Of a stretch of 64,000 nucleotides of DNA, positions 43,194 through 52,983 are shown piece by piece. The notes beneath the pieces are model-generated. The model had not been told where the DNA came from. It did not search any database and worked only from the letters and a program-made list of their open reading frames with translations. Positions within the stretch are counted from its first letter, which is position 1. Every line of letters starts with the position of its first letter. Made by a program: the position numbers and the translations under genes. The stretch is from Pelagibius litoralis (GTDB lineage: Bacteria; Pseudomonadota; Alphaproteobacteria; Kiloniellales; Kiloniellaceae), in the NCBI RefSeq assembly GCF_011683915.1, contig NZ_JAAQPH010000002.1, positions 124,001-188,000 of the forward strand. The letters run 5' to 3'.

Positions 43194-44381
43194 ATGACCG
43201 CGCCGATTCCTTCTGCCCAGATCGCCTCCAGGCCGGCCGGGAGCCGGGGGCGCGATTTTGCCGAACCGGAAAGCCCGACCCGTTCCTGCTTTCAGCGGGA
43301 TCGGGACCGGATTGTCCATGCCGCGGCCTTTCGGAGGTTGAAGTATAAGACGCAAGTCTTTGTTTATCATGAAGGTGACCACTTCCGGACCCGTTTGACC
43401 CATTCGATCGAGGTCGCCCAGATCGCCCGCTCCATCAGCCGTACCCTGGGCCTGAACGAAGATCTGGCGGAGGCCATGGCCCTTGCCCATGACCTGGGTC
43501 ATACCTGCTTCGGTCATGCCGGTGAGGACGCCCTGAACCTGGCGATGGAGCCCTACGGCGGCTTCGACCACAACGAGCAGACCTTCCGCATTCTGACGCT
43601 GCTGGAACGCCGCTACGCCGAGTTTGACGGCCTGAACCTGACCTGGGAGACCCTGGAAGGTATCGTCAAGCACAACGGCCCCCTGGTCGGACCGGCTTCG
43701 CGTGACGATAAGGTGCCGGAAACCGTTGCGGCCTACTGCCGGGATGTCCGCGATCTCGAGGTCGCCACCTTCGCCGGGCCGGAGGCCCAGGTCGCCGCGC
43801 TGTCGGACGACATCGCCTACAACAACCATGATATCGACGACGGCTTGCGCGCCGGGCTGTTTCCGCTGGAGGAACTGCGCGAACTGCCGCTGGTCGGCCC
43901 GATGCTGACGGCGGTGTCGGAGCGCTATCCCGATCTTGAAGAGACCCGGCTGATTCATGAGACGATCCGGCGGATGATCGACCTGATGGTGACCGATCTG
44001 CTGCAGGAAACGCGCCGCCGCATAGCGGCCGACAAGCCGGACTCGGCCCAGGCCGTGCGCCAGCTCGACCGCCCGTTGGTTGCCTTTTCGGAGGAGATGC
44101 GTCAGAACGACCGCGCGCTGCGCGCCTTCTTGTTCCAACGCATGTATCGCCACTACAAGGTCAACCGCATGACCGCCAAGGCCAAGCGGGTGGTGCGGGC
44201 CTTGTTCGAGCAGTATGTCGAACGTCCCGATTGCCTGCCCAATGAGTGGCGGGCCGCCGCCGAGAGCAGCAAGGGGGCGGAAAGGGCGCGGCTGGTGGCC
44301 GACTACATCGCCGGCATGACCGACCGCTATGCGCTCGACGAGCATGCCAAGAACTTCGATTTTCGAGCTAGAAACGAATGA
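43194..44381 (+). CDS. dgt: Deoxyguanosinetriphosphate triphosphohydrolase-like protein
   Basis: The 395-residue HD-domain dNTPase has [12 protein letters not shown] and the first metal ligand in [15 protein letters not shown]. The HD pair is His99-Asp100 in [16 protein letters not shown], and the last ligand lies in [15 protein letters not shown]. It hydrolyses dNTPs to nucleoside and triphosphate and helps set dNTP pools. It overlaps argS by ATGA (44378-44381), an order (dgt-argS-SPOR-nagZ-scpA-scpB-tat) typical of alphaproteobacteria. Confidence 0.94.
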   Translation: MTAPIPSAQIASRPAGSRGRDFAEPESPTRSCFQRDRDRIVHAAAFRRLKYKTQVFVYHEGDHFRTRLTHSIEVAQIARSISRTLGLNEDLAEAMALAHDLGHTCFGHAGEDALNLAMEPYGGFDHNEQTFRILTLLERRYAEFDGLNLTWETLEGIVKHNGPLVGPASRDDKVPETVAAYCRDVRDLEVATFAGPEAQVAALSDDIAYNNHDIDDGLRAGLFPLEELRELPLVGPMLTAVSERYPDLEETRLIHETIRRMIDLMVTDLLQETRRRIAADKPDSAQAVRQLDRPLVAFSEEMRQNDRALRAFLFQRMYRHYKVNRMTAKAKRVVRALFEQYVERPDCLPNEWRAAAESSKGAERARLVADYIAGMTDRYALDEHAKNFDFRARNE

Positions 44382-46135
44382 ACCTTTTCAAAGACTTCCG
44401 CCAGATCGTCGTGGGCGAGCTTGACAGCCTCTGCGCCGAGGACCGGCTACCGCGCGATCTCGACTACACAAGGGTGACGGTCGAGCCGCCACGCGATCCT
44501 GAGCATGGCGACCTTGCGACCAATGCAGCCATGGTGTTGGCCAAGCCGGCCGGCATGAAGCCGCGTGACCTGGCCGAGGCCCTGGTCGGCAAGCTGGCGG
44601 GCCTGGAGAACGTGACGGAAGCCTCCGTCGCCGGTCCGGGCTTCATCAACCTGCGCCTCGAGGCAGACTTCTGGTACGGCCGGCTGCGGGAGATACTGAA
44701 CGCCGGCGCCGCCTATGGCGAAAGCGACCTCGGCCAGGGACAGCCGGTGAATGTCGAGTACGTTTCCACCAATCCGACCGGCCCTTTAACCGTCGGCCAT
44801 GCGCGCGGCGCCGTGGTGGGCGATGCCCTGGCCTCCCTGCTGGCCAAGGTCGGCTACAAGGTGACGCGCGAATACTACATCAACGATGCCGGCGGTCAGG
44901 TCGACGTGCTCGCCCGCTCGGCCTACCTGCGCTACCGCGAGGCCTTGGGCGAGGACATCGGGGTGATTCCGGAAGGCCTCTATCCCGGCGACTATCTGAT
45001 CGAAACCGGAAAAGCCCTGGCGGCCCGCGACGGCGACCGCTGGCTGGCGGCGTCGGAAGATGACTGGCTGCCCGTGCTGCGGGAATTCGCGATCGAGTCC
45101 ATGATGGACCTGATCCGCCGCGACCTGGCGGCCCTCGGGGTCATTCAGGACGTCTTTTCCTCAGAAAACGCGCTGGTCCGGGCCGGCGGCGTCGACGCGG
45201 TGCTGACGACCCTGGAAGAGCGCGGGCTGCTCTACACCGGGGTTCTGGAGCCGCCGAAAGGCAAGCCGCCGCCCGAGGATTGGGAACCGCGCCCTCAGTT
45301 GCTCTTCAAGGCGACGCAGTTTGGCGACGACATCGACCGGGCGCTCAAGAAGTCGGATGGCAGCTGGACCTACTTCGCCGGTGATATGGCCTATCACCTG
45401 GACAAGTTCCGGCGCGGCTTTCCCATCATGATCGACGTCTTCGGCGCCGACCACGGCGGCTATGTAAAGCGCATGAAGGCGGGCGTGAAGGCGCTGACGG
45501 ACGGGAAGGGCGATCTCGATATCAAGCTCTGCCAACTGGTCACCCTGAAGCGCGGCGGCCAAGTCGTGAAGATGTCAAAACGCGCCGGCACCTTCGTTAC
45601 GCTGCGCGAAGTCATCGACGAGGTCGGAAAAGATGTCGTCCGCTTCATCATGCTGACCCGCAAGAATGACGCGACTCTCGATTTCGATCTTGAGAAAGTG
45701 GTTGAGAAATCGCTGGAAAACCCGGTTTTCTACGTACAGATGGCCCAGGCGCGCTGCCGTTCGGTTCTGCGCCTTGCCGCCCAGGAGATTCCGGGGATCG
45801 ATCTAGATCCTGTGTCTTTGGCGGCTGCCGACCTCAATCTCTTGACCGACTCGGGTGAACTGGGCCTGATTAAACAGTTGGCTGAGTGGCCCAGGCTGCT
45901 GGAAGCGGCGGCAGAGGCACATGAACCGCATCGCGTGGCCTTTTATCTCTACGATGTGGCCGCCGCGCTTCATGCGCAGTGGAACCGCGGGCAGAGTACT
46001 GCGCTTCTGCGCTTCCTGCTTCCCGATGAACCGCAGGTTACCAGGGCGCGCTTGGCTTTGCTTCAGGCGGTTGTCTTCGTGATCGCATCGGGGCTTGAGG
46101 TGTTTGGGGTCGAGCCCGTTGAGGAGTTGCGCTGA
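44378..46135 (+). CDS. argS: Arginyl-tRNA synthetase
   Basis: The 585-residue class I synthetase starts with an Arg-tRNA synthetase N-terminal additional domain. The HIGH-equivalent follows in [17 protein letters not shown]. Then come [16 protein letters not shown] and [28 protein letters not shown] acts as the KMSKS-like loop. The C-terminal anticodon-binding helical domain is complete. Its TGA directly abuts the ATG of the SPOR protein. Confidence 0.97.
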   Translation: MNLFKDFRQIVVGELDSLCAEDRLPRDLDYTRVTVEPPRDPEHGDLATNAAMVLAKPAGMKPRDLAEALVGKLAGLENVTEASVAGPGFINLRLEADFWYGRLREILNAGAAYGESDLGQGQPVNVEYVSTNPTGPLTVGHARGAVVGDALASLLAKVGYKVTREYYINDAGGQVDVLARSAYLRYREALGEDIGVIPEGLYPGDYLIETGKALAARDGDRWLAASEDDWLPVLREFAIESMMDLIRRDLAALGVIQDVFSSENALVRAGGVDAVLTTLEERGLLYTGVLEPPKGKPPPEDWEPRPQLLFKATQFGDDIDRALKKSDGSWTYFAGDMAYHLDKFRRGFPIMIDVFGADHGGYVKRMKAGVKALTDGKGDLDIKLCQLVTLKRGGQVVKMSKRAGTFVTLREVIDEVGKDVVRFIMLTRKNDATLDFDLEKVVEKSLENPVFYVQMAQARCRSVLRLAAQEIPGIDLDPVSLAAADLNLLTDSGELGLIKQLAEWPRLLEAAAEAHEPHRVAFYLYDVAAALHAQWNRGQSTALLRFLLPDEPQVTRARLALLQAVVFVIASGLEVFGVEPVEELR

Positions 46136-47218
46136 ATGGCGGTGAATGCAGGCCGGGATGGCGTTGATCGGGACCCCCCGGGGTCCGACCGGTCGGCGGA
46201 TTCTCCGGCTGCGGCCGGGGCGCCGGCCTTCAGCGATGAAGGAATGCGGCGCATCATCTACGCGCAGGATCGAGACCGCAGCGGCGCGGCTTTCGGCGAA
46301 GACACGGCAGAATTGGAGTCTGATTTGGAAGGACGCAGGCGGCTCGTTCCGGCGGTCATCGCAGTGGCCGCCCTGGTCTGTTTCGGGGCGATCGTCTGGT
46401 ATGCCTATTCCTGGGGTACCGGGCAGATGGCCGGCGATCAGCTGCCGCTGGTCCAGGCCGATGCGGGCCCGGAGAAGTCGCGCCCTGAGCAATCCGGCGG
46501 CCTTGATGTGCCCCATCAGGATAAATCGTTCCTGAACGACGGCCAGCCCGCCAGCGACGGACCACGTGTGGAGAGCTTGCTGCCGCCGCCGGAGACGCCG
46601 CAACCGCCCGAACCCTTGCCCGAGGCATCCGCGCCCGAGATGGCGGCGGAACAGCCGGGCAGCGCTATACCGCCGGCTACGGCGCCGCAGACGGCCACCA
46701 ATCAGGACGGCGAGACAGGCGTCGCCGCTGCTCTCCCCGAAATTCCCCAAATCCCGGAATTGCCTGTGGCCGGCGATCCTGCGGCATCGGCTGATCAAGC
46801 TGAGCCTGCCCAGGCGGAAACCGAGACCGGCATTGCTCTGCCGCAGCTCAAGCCAAGGGATCGGCCAGTTCAGGCGCCGCCGGCAGAGGACGCGATCGCC
46901 AAGCTGCTATCCGAAGAGCCGCTGGAAACCGCGAACGGCAATCCGACGGCGCCGGCCGGAGCGGCGAAGGCCGGCGACATCGTGCTGCAGCTGTCTTCCG
47001 TCAAATCGGAGGCCGCGGCGTCGAAGGAATGGGCGCGGCTTCAGGCGGATCACCCCGGATTGCTGGGCAATCTCGCGCTCTCACTCGACACCGCCGAGGT
47101 TCAGGGCAGTACCTTTTATCGGGTTCAGACCGGCCCCTTCGCCAGCCGTGACGCGGCGGCCAAGGTTTGCGGCCAGCTGAAGAGCAGGAACCAGGACTGC
47201 CTTGTCAAACAGCGCTAA
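46136..47218 (+). CDS. SPOR-domain membrane protein
   Basis: The 360-residue protein is bitopic. A cytoplasmic N-terminus of about 65 residues is followed by one helix (VPAVIAVAALVCFGAIVWYA). A long Pro/Ala/Glu-rich periplasmic linker and a C-terminal SPOR domain (about 280-358; DIVLQLSSVKSEAAASKEW, FYRVQTGPFASRDAAAKVC) complete it. SPOR domains bind denuded peptidoglycan at division sites. The neighbour nagZ recycles peptidoglycan fragments, so the pair has a cell-wall theme. Confidence 0.9.
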   Translation: MAVNAGRDGVDRDPPGSDRSADSPAAAGAPAFSDEGMRRIIYAQDRDRSGAAFGEDTAELESDLEGRRRLVPAVIAVAALVCFGAIVWYAYSWGTGQMAGDQLPLVQADAGPEKSRPEQSGGLDVPHQDKSFLNDGQPASDGPRVESLLPPPETPQPPEPLPEASAPEMAAEQPGSAIPPATAPQTATNQDGETGVAAALPEIPQIPELPVAGDPAASADQAEPAQAETETGIALPQLKPRDRPVQAPPAEDAIAKLLSEEPLETANGNPTAPAGAAKAGDIVLQLSSVKSEAAASKEWARLQADHPGLLGNLALSLDTAEVQGSTFYRVQTGPFASRDAAAKVCGQLKSRNQDCLVKQR

Positions 47219-47271
47219 GCGAAACTGCGAAGGGCCCGTCAGCGCTGGACAGGGCGGTCGACGGGGCGATC

Positions 47272-48297
47272 ATGTCTGAATCGGTGAGCCCCAAAGCGGC
47301 CATCTTCGGCTGTGCCGGCCTGGCATTGTCAGCCGAAGAGGAAGCCTTTTTCAAAGCGGCCGATCCGCTGGGGTTTATTCTCTTTGCACGAAACTGCGAG
47401 ACGCCGGAGCAGGTTCGCGACCTGGTCGCTTCGTTTCGGGCCGCTGTCGGGCGCGCGGATGCGCCGGTCCTGATCGATCAGGAGGGCGGCCGGGTAACGC
47501 GCCTGAAGCCGCCCCATTGGCGTGACGCGCCGCCGGCGGGCCTTTTCGGGCGCATGGCCAGCCATGACTGGGAGCGGGCGAGCGAGGCGCTGCGCATCAA
47601 TACCCAGCTTTTGGCGCTGGAACTGCGCGACCTCGGCATCGACGTCGATTGCGTTCCTTTGCTGGACCTTCAGTTTCCCTGGGCCAGCGATGCGATCGGT
47701 AACCGGTCTTTCGGGGGCGACCCGCAGCTGGTCGCCGGCCTTGGCCGGATCGTTTGTGAAACCATGTTGGCCCAGGGGGTGATGCCGGTGGTCAAGCACA
47801 TGCCGGGCCATGGCCGCGCCAGGGTCGACAGCCATAAGGAGCTGCCCGTCGTGGGCACCGCCGTCCCGGAACTGTCGGCCACCGATTTTCTGCCCTTCGA
47901 GAGCCTCGCCGATGCCCCTTGGGGGATGACCGCCCATGTCGTGTTCTCTGCCTTGGATCCCGAGCAGCCCGCGACGACGTCATCAAAGGTGATCGCCGAG
48001 GTGATCCGTGGCAGTATCGGTTTCCAAGGGCTTCTGCTTTCTGACGACCTGTCGATGGAAGCGCTTCATGGGACGCTGGCGGAGCGCGCCGGCGCCGCTC
48101 TTGCAGCAGGCTGCGATATTGCACTGCACTGTAACGGCAAGCCTGAAGAGATGGAGCAGGTCGCAGAAGTGGCGCCGGCCATGTCACCGGCGGCGCTGCG
48201 GCGCTTCACCTGCGGTCGTTCCCGCCTGGGCGAACCGGAGGCGCTGGACAGCACCCTGCTGCAGCGCCGGCTCGACCTGCTTGTGAACGTTACTTAG
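47272..48297 (+). CDS. nagZ: Beta-N-acetylhexosaminidase
   Basis: The 341-residue family-3 glycosidase works in the cytoplasm and removes GlcNAc from 1,6-anhydromuropeptides in peptidoglycan recycling. Motifs are GFILFARNCETPEQV, LIDQEGGRVTRL, and the catalytic loop KHMPGHGRARVDSH (Lys175-His176 and following Asp-His). The SDDLSMEAL nucleophile region carries the family aspartate. ATG 47272 is chosen because the frame upstream overlaps the SPOR gene. It ends nine bases before the M50 gene. Confidence 0.95.
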   Translation: MSESVSPKAAIFGCAGLALSAEEEAFFKAADPLGFILFARNCETPEQVRDLVASFRAAVGRADAPVLIDQEGGRVTRLKPPHWRDAPPAGLFGRMASHDWERASEALRINTQLLALELRDLGIDVDCVPLLDLQFPWASDAIGNRSFGGDPQLVAGLGRIVCETMLAQGVMPVVKHMPGHGRARVDSHKELPVVGTAVPELSATDFLPFESLADAPWGMTAHVVFSALDPEQPATTSSKVIAEVIRGSIGFQGLLLSDDLSMEALHGTLAERAGAALAAGCDIALHCNGKPEEMEQVAEVAPAMSPAALRRFTCGRSRLGEPEALDSTLLQRRLDLLVNVT

Positions 48298-48306
48298 GCG
48301 CCGTTG

Positions 48307-49014
48307 ATGGATTTCGATCTCTCCGCTCTGGCTTACACGGCCTCGATCTGGGTGCTGCCGGTCTTGCTGGCGATCACTCTGCACGAAGCGGCCCACGGGT
48401 TCATTGCCTGGTCCTATGGCGACGACACGGCCTACAAGCTTGGCCGGGTGAGCATCAATCCCCTGAAGCACATTCATCCGATCGGTACGATTCTGTTGCC
48501 CTTGCTGCTGATCGTATTCAAGGCGCCTTTTCTGTTTGGTTATGCCAAGCCGGTGCCGGTGGCCACACACCGGCTGCGCCGGCCGCGCCGGGACATGGTC
48601 TATGTGGCGGCGGCCGGGCCCACCGCGAACCTGATACTGGCGACGATCTCGGCGGTTCTTTTCAATATCGTCTGGCTGCTGCCCGATGCGCCGGCGATGT
48701 GGCTGGCCCAGACGCTCAAGATCTCGATCATCGTCAACCTGGTGCTGGCGGTGCTGAATCTGCTGCCGCTGCCGCCGCTGGACGGCGGCCGTATTGCCGT
48801 CGGCCTCTTGCCGATCTCTCTTGCGGTGCCGCTTGCCCGCCTGGAGCGCTACGGGATTTTCATCCTCTTGGCGGCGTTTTTCCTGCTGCCTTACCTTGGC
48901 CGTGAATTGGGACTCAGCATCAATGTGTTCGACTGGCTGATACGCACGCCGGTAAACTGGATGTTGCCGTTTTTCTCCAGCCTTGCCGGAATGACGGAGG
49001 CACTAAGACTGTGA
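48307..49014 (+). CDS. Site-2 protease family (M50) membrane protein
   Basis: The 235-residue polytopic protein has zinc motif HEAAHG (His26, Glu27, His30) in the first helix. Near the C-terminus it has NLLPLPPLDGGRI, the second metal site of S2P-type proteases. It lacks a PDZ domain, so it is a minimal S2P rather than RseP. The target is unknown. It starts at ATG 48307, and its stop overlaps the GTG of scpA (49011-49014). This position between nagZ and scpA is common in related genomes. Confidence 0.92.
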   Translation: MDFDLSALAYTASIWVLPVLLAITLHEAAHGFIAWSYGDDTAYKLGRVSINPLKHIHPIGTILLPLLLIVFKAPFLFGYAKPVPVATHRLRRPRRDMVYVAAAGPTANLILATISAVLFNIVWLLPDAPAMWLAQTLKISIIVNLVLAVLNLLPLPPLDGGRIAVGLLPISLAVPLARLERYGIFILLAAFFLLPYLGRELGLSINVFDWLIRTPVNWMLPFFSSLAGMTEALRL

Positions 49015-49817
49015 GCGATGTAATCCCCTTCGAAGAAGGTGTGGAGGGCGCCAGAAGCGTCACCCGTGACCGGCTGTTGCTGGATCTGGATGGCTATGCC
49101 GGGCCGATCGATATTCTCCTGGAACTGGCGCGGGCCCAGAAAGTCGACCTGACCCAGATCCGTATCCTCGATCTTGCCGAGCAGTATCTGGAGTTCGTTC
49201 GCGAGGCGCGGGCCTTGCGGCTCGAACTGGCGGCGGACTATCTGGTCATGGCGGCCTGGCTCGCCTATCTGAAGTCGCGTCTGCTGCTGCCGGAAACCGG
49301 CGGCGACGAGGAGCCGAGCGGCGCCGAAATGGCTGCCGCCCTGAAGTTCCAGATGCAGCGGCTTCAGGCCATGCGCGATGCCGGTGAGAAGCTGCGAGCC
49401 CTGCCGCAACTCGATCATGATATCTTCCGGCGCGGCACGCCGGAGCGCCTGCGGACCAAAACAACGACGCAGTACGAAGCGACGCTCTTTGATCTTCTGA
49501 AGGCTTACGGCCACAACAAGACGCGGGCGACGGTTACCAACCTGGAGATCAGGGCAACCGAGCTCTATTCCGTCGATGACGCCATGTCCCGCCTGTCCAC
49601 ACTTTTCGGCACCACGATACCGGGTTGGCGTTCGCTTTCGTCCTTCCTGCCGCCGGATCTGCATGGCGACCCCTTACTCGGGCGTTCGGCCTTGGCAGCA
49701 ACTTTTGCCGCCAGCCTGGAACTGTGTAAGACCGGCAAACTACGGATCCGCCAGGACGGTACCTTCGGCCCGATCTATTTGCGCAACGCTGCCGAAGAGC
49801 AACAGGAGCATTCATGA
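49011..49817 (+). CDS. scpA: Segregation and condensation protein A
   Basis: The 268-residue kleisin bridges SMC heads in the SMC-ScpAB condensin. The N-terminal domain has LDGYAGPIDILLELARAQKV, then YLVMAAWLAYLKSRLLLPE. The C-terminal winged helix follows, with LFDLLKAYGHNKTRATV before it and WRSLSSFLP near its start. The start is GTG 49011 and it overlaps scpB by ATGA. The smc gene is not in the window. Confidence 0.95.
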   Translation: MSDVIPFEEGVEGARSVTRDRLLLDLDGYAGPIDILLELARAQKVDLTQIRILDLAEQYLEFVREARALRLELAADYLVMAAWLAYLKSRLLLPETGGDEEPSGAEMAAALKFQMQRLQAMRDAGEKLRALPQLDHDIFRRGTPERLRTKTTTQYEATLFDLLKAYGHNKTRATVTNLEIRATELYSVDDAMSRLSTLFGTTIPGWRSLSSFLPPDLHGDPLLGRSALAATFAASLELCKTGKLRIRQDGTFGPIYLRNAAEEQQEHS

Positions 49818-50872
49818 CCGCCGATTTCGACAACCTGCGCCTGATTGAGGCCCTGCTTTTCGCCTCCGCGGAACCCCTGGCGCCGGCACAGCTTGCCCGC
49901 TTCCTGCCGGAAGACACCGCGCTGGAGCCGATCCTCACAGATCTTGAAAATCTCTACGCGAACCGCGGCGTGAATCTGGTCAAGCGTGGCGAGCGTTGGG
50001 CTTTTCGCACGGCCAGCGATCTGGCGCCCCGCATGGAGCTTGAGAACAAGGTTGTCCGCAAGCTTTCCCGCGTGGCCCTGGAAACCCTGGCGGTCATCGC
50101 CTACCACCAGCCGATTACCCGGGGGGAAATCGAAGAGATCCGCGGCGTGGCCCTCTCCAAGGGGACCTTGGATGCCTTGCTGGAGATCGGCTGGATCCGG
50201 CCGAAGGGGCGGCGCAAGACCCCGGGGCGGCCGGTAACCTGGGGCACCAATGAAGCCTTCCTCGACCACTTCGGGTTGGAGTCGCTCGATGCCCTGCCGG
50301 GGGTCGAAGAACTGAAGGCCGCCGGCCTGCTGGACAGTCGCCCGGCTGTCACGGCTTTGGGTGATCGTGGCCTGTTGCCCGGGGTCGGCGAAGTCGCGCA
50401 GGAAGAAATCGACGAAGACGAGTCCGAAGAGGACGATGGCGGCGAGGCGGCACGCGGCGATCTGGTGGATGAAACCCTGGATCCGGCTTTCGGTGAGAAT
50501 CTGCTGCCCCATGAAGTTGATCTCTCGGCGACACCTCAGCTGGAGGAAGTCGAAGCCGGGGCGGAAGATCAATCTGCGGTGGCTGAGGAAGAGCCGGCAG
50601 AGGCGGAAGGCGACAACTTCGAAGCCGATGATCGTGAAGCCGACGATCCTGAAACCGATGAGCGCCACGATGACGATATCGACGCCCAAGACATCGAAGA
50701 CGCCGTCGCGGAAGCCGACGACGCCGAGCCTGACGATGTCGAAGAGGACGACCTCGACGATGACGACATCGAAGATGCTGACGCTGACGATGTCGAGGCC
50801 CAAGACGTCGATGAGGATCACGTCGAAGCCCATGAGGCCGATGACGAGGAGCCGCAGCGCGGCCACGGCTGA
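49814..50872 (+). CDS. scpB: Segregation and condensation protein B with a long acidic C-terminal tail
   Basis: Residues 1-190 are a normal ScpB with two winged-helix domains (LIEALLFASAEPLAPAQLAR and VALETLAVIAYHQPITRGEI, then RPKGRRKTPGRPVTW). ScpB proteins usually end near 200-240 residues, but here a further 155 residues follow. They consist almost entirely of Asp, Glu and Ala (DDREADDPETDERHDDD, AEPDDVEEDDLDDDDIED). The tail codons keep the GAC/GAT/GAA repeat pattern, so it is translated unless frameshifted. It may mimic DNA charge or tune SMC binding, or it may be a low-complexity expansion. Confidence 0.93.
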   Translation: MTADFDNLRLIEALLFASAEPLAPAQLARFLPEDTALEPILTDLENLYANRGVNLVKRGERWAFRTASDLAPRMELENKVVRKLSRVALETLAVIAYHQPITRGEIEEIRGVALSKGTLDALLEIGWIRPKGRRKTPGRPVTWGTNEAFLDHFGLESLDALPGVEELKAAGLLDSRPAVTALGDRGLLPGVGEVAQEEIDEDESEEDDGGEAARGDLVDETLDPAFGENLLPHEVDLSATPQLEEVEAGAEDQSAVAEEEPAEAEGDNFEADDREADDPETDERHDDDIDAQDIEDAVAEADDAEPDDVEEDDLDDDDIEDADADDVEAQDVDEDHVEAHEADDEEPQRGHG

Positions 50873-50967
50873 AGCCGTTCCGGGGCACCATCGCAGCTTG
50901 CAGAACCGCTTGGCAGCCTTTAAGGCAGAGGGCAGTTTGGATGCCCTGATCTCCAGCCGAAAAAGGT

Positions 50968-52062
50968 ATGGCCGGAAACGATATGCAAGCCCTTGTTCTG
51001 GATCATGTCAGTCACAGTTTTGGCGGCGTACTGGCGGTTGACGACCTGAGTCTTTCCCTATCCAAGGGCGAGGTTGTCTGTCTCCTGGGTCCCTCCGGTT
51101 GTGGCAAGACCACGGCGCTGCGGGTGGCGGCGGGTCTGGAAGCCCTTCAGCAGGGCCGGGTGATCATCGCCAATGAACCGGTGGCTGGCGCGGGGCGGGA
51201 AATTCCCCCGGAGGACCGCTCGGTGGGGCTGGTTTTCCAGGATTACGCGCTGTTTCCTCATTTAACGGTGGCCGGCAACGTGGCCTTTGGCCTGCGGGGG
51301 CTTTCCGGGTCCGAGAAACAGGCGCGCGTTCAGGAGGCGCTGGGCCGTGTCGGCATGGCGGAATCGGCCGCCGCCTATCCGCATATGCTCTCCGGCGGGC
51401 AGCAGCAGCGTGTCGCGCTGGCGCGTGCCCTGGCGCCGCAGCCGCAGGTGATGCTGCTGGACGAGCCCTTTTCCAATCTCGATGCCCGGCTGCGCCAGAA
51501 GGTGAGAGATGAGACTCTGCACGTTCTGAAAGAAAGTGGCACCACGACCCTGATGGTGACCCATGACCCCGAGGAAGCCATGTTTATGGCCGATCGCATC
51601 GCCCTGATGCGCGCCGGGCGTATTGTTCAGGAAGGCACGCCGGCGGCGCTTTACTACCAGCCTGTGGATGCTTTTGTGGCCTCTTTTTTCGGTGAAATCA
51701 ATCAGTTGGAGGGCGTTGTTGTCACCGAACAGGTATCCACACCCTTTGGCCCTGTCGATGCCAAGGGCTTCGCCGACGGGGCGGCGGTGGCCGTTCTGAT
51801 CCGCCCGGAAGCACTGCATCTGAGCCCCCCGGAGCAATCCGCGAACGGCAGTATTCCGGTGAATGGGGGGGCGGTGGAGGTGATGGCATCGCGCCTGATG
51901 GGCCGGACCAGCCTCATCCATCTGCGTTCTCTTGACGTACCTGAACAGGAGACACACTTTCACGCGCGGGTTCCCGGGCGCTTTTTGCCCATGGAAAACC
52001 AGCGATTGCGTGTCGAACTGGACCGCTCCCAGGCCTTTGTTTTCCTGCGAGAGACCGATTAA
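50968..52062 (+). CDS. ABC transporter ATP-binding protein (FbpC/PotA type), orphan
   Basis: The 364-residue ATPase has Walker A GPSGCGKTT, the Q-loop in FQDYALFPHLTV, signature LSGGQQQR, Walker B VMLLDEPF and the H-loop VTHDPEEA. A C-terminal TOBE-like regulatory region follows (about 245-364; VLIRPEALHLS). The closest pattern is the iron(III)/polyamine-import class (FbpC, PotA). No permease or binding protein is in the window, so the partners are elsewhere or the ATPase is shared. It sits between scpB and tatA. Confidence 0.88.
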   Translation: MAGNDMQALVLDHVSHSFGGVLAVDDLSLSLSKGEVVCLLGPSGCGKTTALRVAAGLEALQQGRVIIANEPVAGAGREIPPEDRSVGLVFQDYALFPHLTVAGNVAFGLRGLSGSEKQARVQEALGRVGMAESAAAYPHMLSGGQQQRVALARALAPQPQVMLLDEPFSNLDARLRQKVRDETLHVLKESGTTTLMVTHDPEEAMFMADRIALMRAGRIVQEGTPAALYYQPVDAFVASFFGEINQLEGVVVTEQVSTPFGPVDAKGFADGAAVAVLIRPEALHLSPPEQSANGSIPVNGGAVEVMASRLMGRTSLIHLRSLDVPEQETHFHARVPGRFLPMENQRLRVELDRSQAFVFLRETD

Positions 52063-52151
52063 CCCTGTTGTCCAGGATCGTTGCGGCGCCGCGGCCTTTT
52101 TGCCATAGTCCGCCTCAAGAGGCCTCATGACAAAATTTAGGAGATCCCGGA

Positions 52152-52400
52152 ATGGGAACCTTTAGTATCTGGCACTGGCTCATCGTGCTGGTCGTTGTAC
52201 TTGTTCTTTTCGGCGGCGGCGGGAAGATCCCCAAGCTGATGCGCGACATGGGACAGGGCATCAACGCCTTCAAGAAGGGCTTGAAGGAAGATCAAAAAAA
52301 CAAGGATAAGGCTGCGGAAGGCGACGATTCCAAGGTTCTCGATCAGGACTCGCCCGCCATGGCTTCATCCGAGGAAAAGGACAAGGCGGCAAACGGCTGA
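52152..52400 (+). CDS. tatA: Twin-arginine translocase subunit TatA
   Basis: The 82-residue pore-forming Tat subunit has an N-terminal helix ([16 protein letters not shown]), then [20 protein letters not shown] as the hinge and amphipathic helix, and an acidic/basic tail. AGGAGATCCCGGA precedes ATG 52152. It is first of tatABC. A substrate visible in this window is the OpgG-family protein with an RRTFLAG signal. Confidence 0.96.
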   Translation: MGTFSIWHWLIVLVVVLVLFGGGGKIPKLMRDMGQGINAFKKGLKEDQKNKDKAAEGDDSKVLDQDSPAMASSEEKDKAANG

Positions 52401-52449
52401 GGGTCTCCCTCACGGCGTTTAAGCCTTTTCCCTAAAACGACGGGCGGCC

Positions 52450-52983
52450 ATGTTTGATATCGGCTGGACCGAGATGATGGTGATCGCGTTGATCGCCCTC
52501 GTCGTCATCGGACCGAAAGATCTTCCCGGAACCTTGAAGACCGTCTCGCAATGGGTGCGCAAGGCGCGATCCCTGACGCGTGAGTTCCAGTCCGGGATCG
52601 ACGACATGGTCCGCGAAGCCGAACTCGACGACGCCAAGAAGATGCTGGAGGCGACCCGGCGTGGCAACCTCGAACAGACCATCGGCAATGCCATCGACCC
52701 GACCGGCGATCTTGCCGAGGAGGTTCGGCAGATTGAAAGCGAAGCCCGCAAGGAAGAGCCTTCGGGTTCGGTCGCAGACGCTGCCCCGGAAGACACTGTG
52801 GAAGACAGCAATACCGAGAAGGCAGCGGCATTGATGACGAAGCCCGCGGCCAACATCGCCCCGCCGCATTCCCTGGGGCCGACCGCCGGCGCCGCTGACA
52901 GCTCGCTGTCCGCCGATACCTCGCCGAAGCCGACGCCGGACACTAAACCGGACACTAAAGAAGGCAGCAAGCAGTCGGCATGA
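52450..52983 (+). CDS. tatB: Sec-independent protein translocase TatB
   Basis: The 177-residue Tat receptor subunit begins MFDIGWTEMMVIALIALVVI. The conserved GPKDLPGTLK hinge follows, then a long amphipathic helix (WVRKARSLTREFQSGIDDMV). The C-terminal third is a low-complexity Pro/Asp/Ser/Lys tail, as usual. It overlaps tatC by four bases (ATGA, 52980). Confidence 0.95.
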   Translation: MFDIGWTEMMVIALIALVVIGPKDLPGTLKTVSQWVRKARSLTREFQSGIDDMVREAELDDAKKMLEATRRGNLEQTIGNAIDPTGDLAEEVRQIESEARKEEPSGSVADAAPEDTVEDSNTEKAAALMTKPAANIAPPHSLGPTAGAADSSLSADTSPKPTPDTKPDTKEGSKQSA

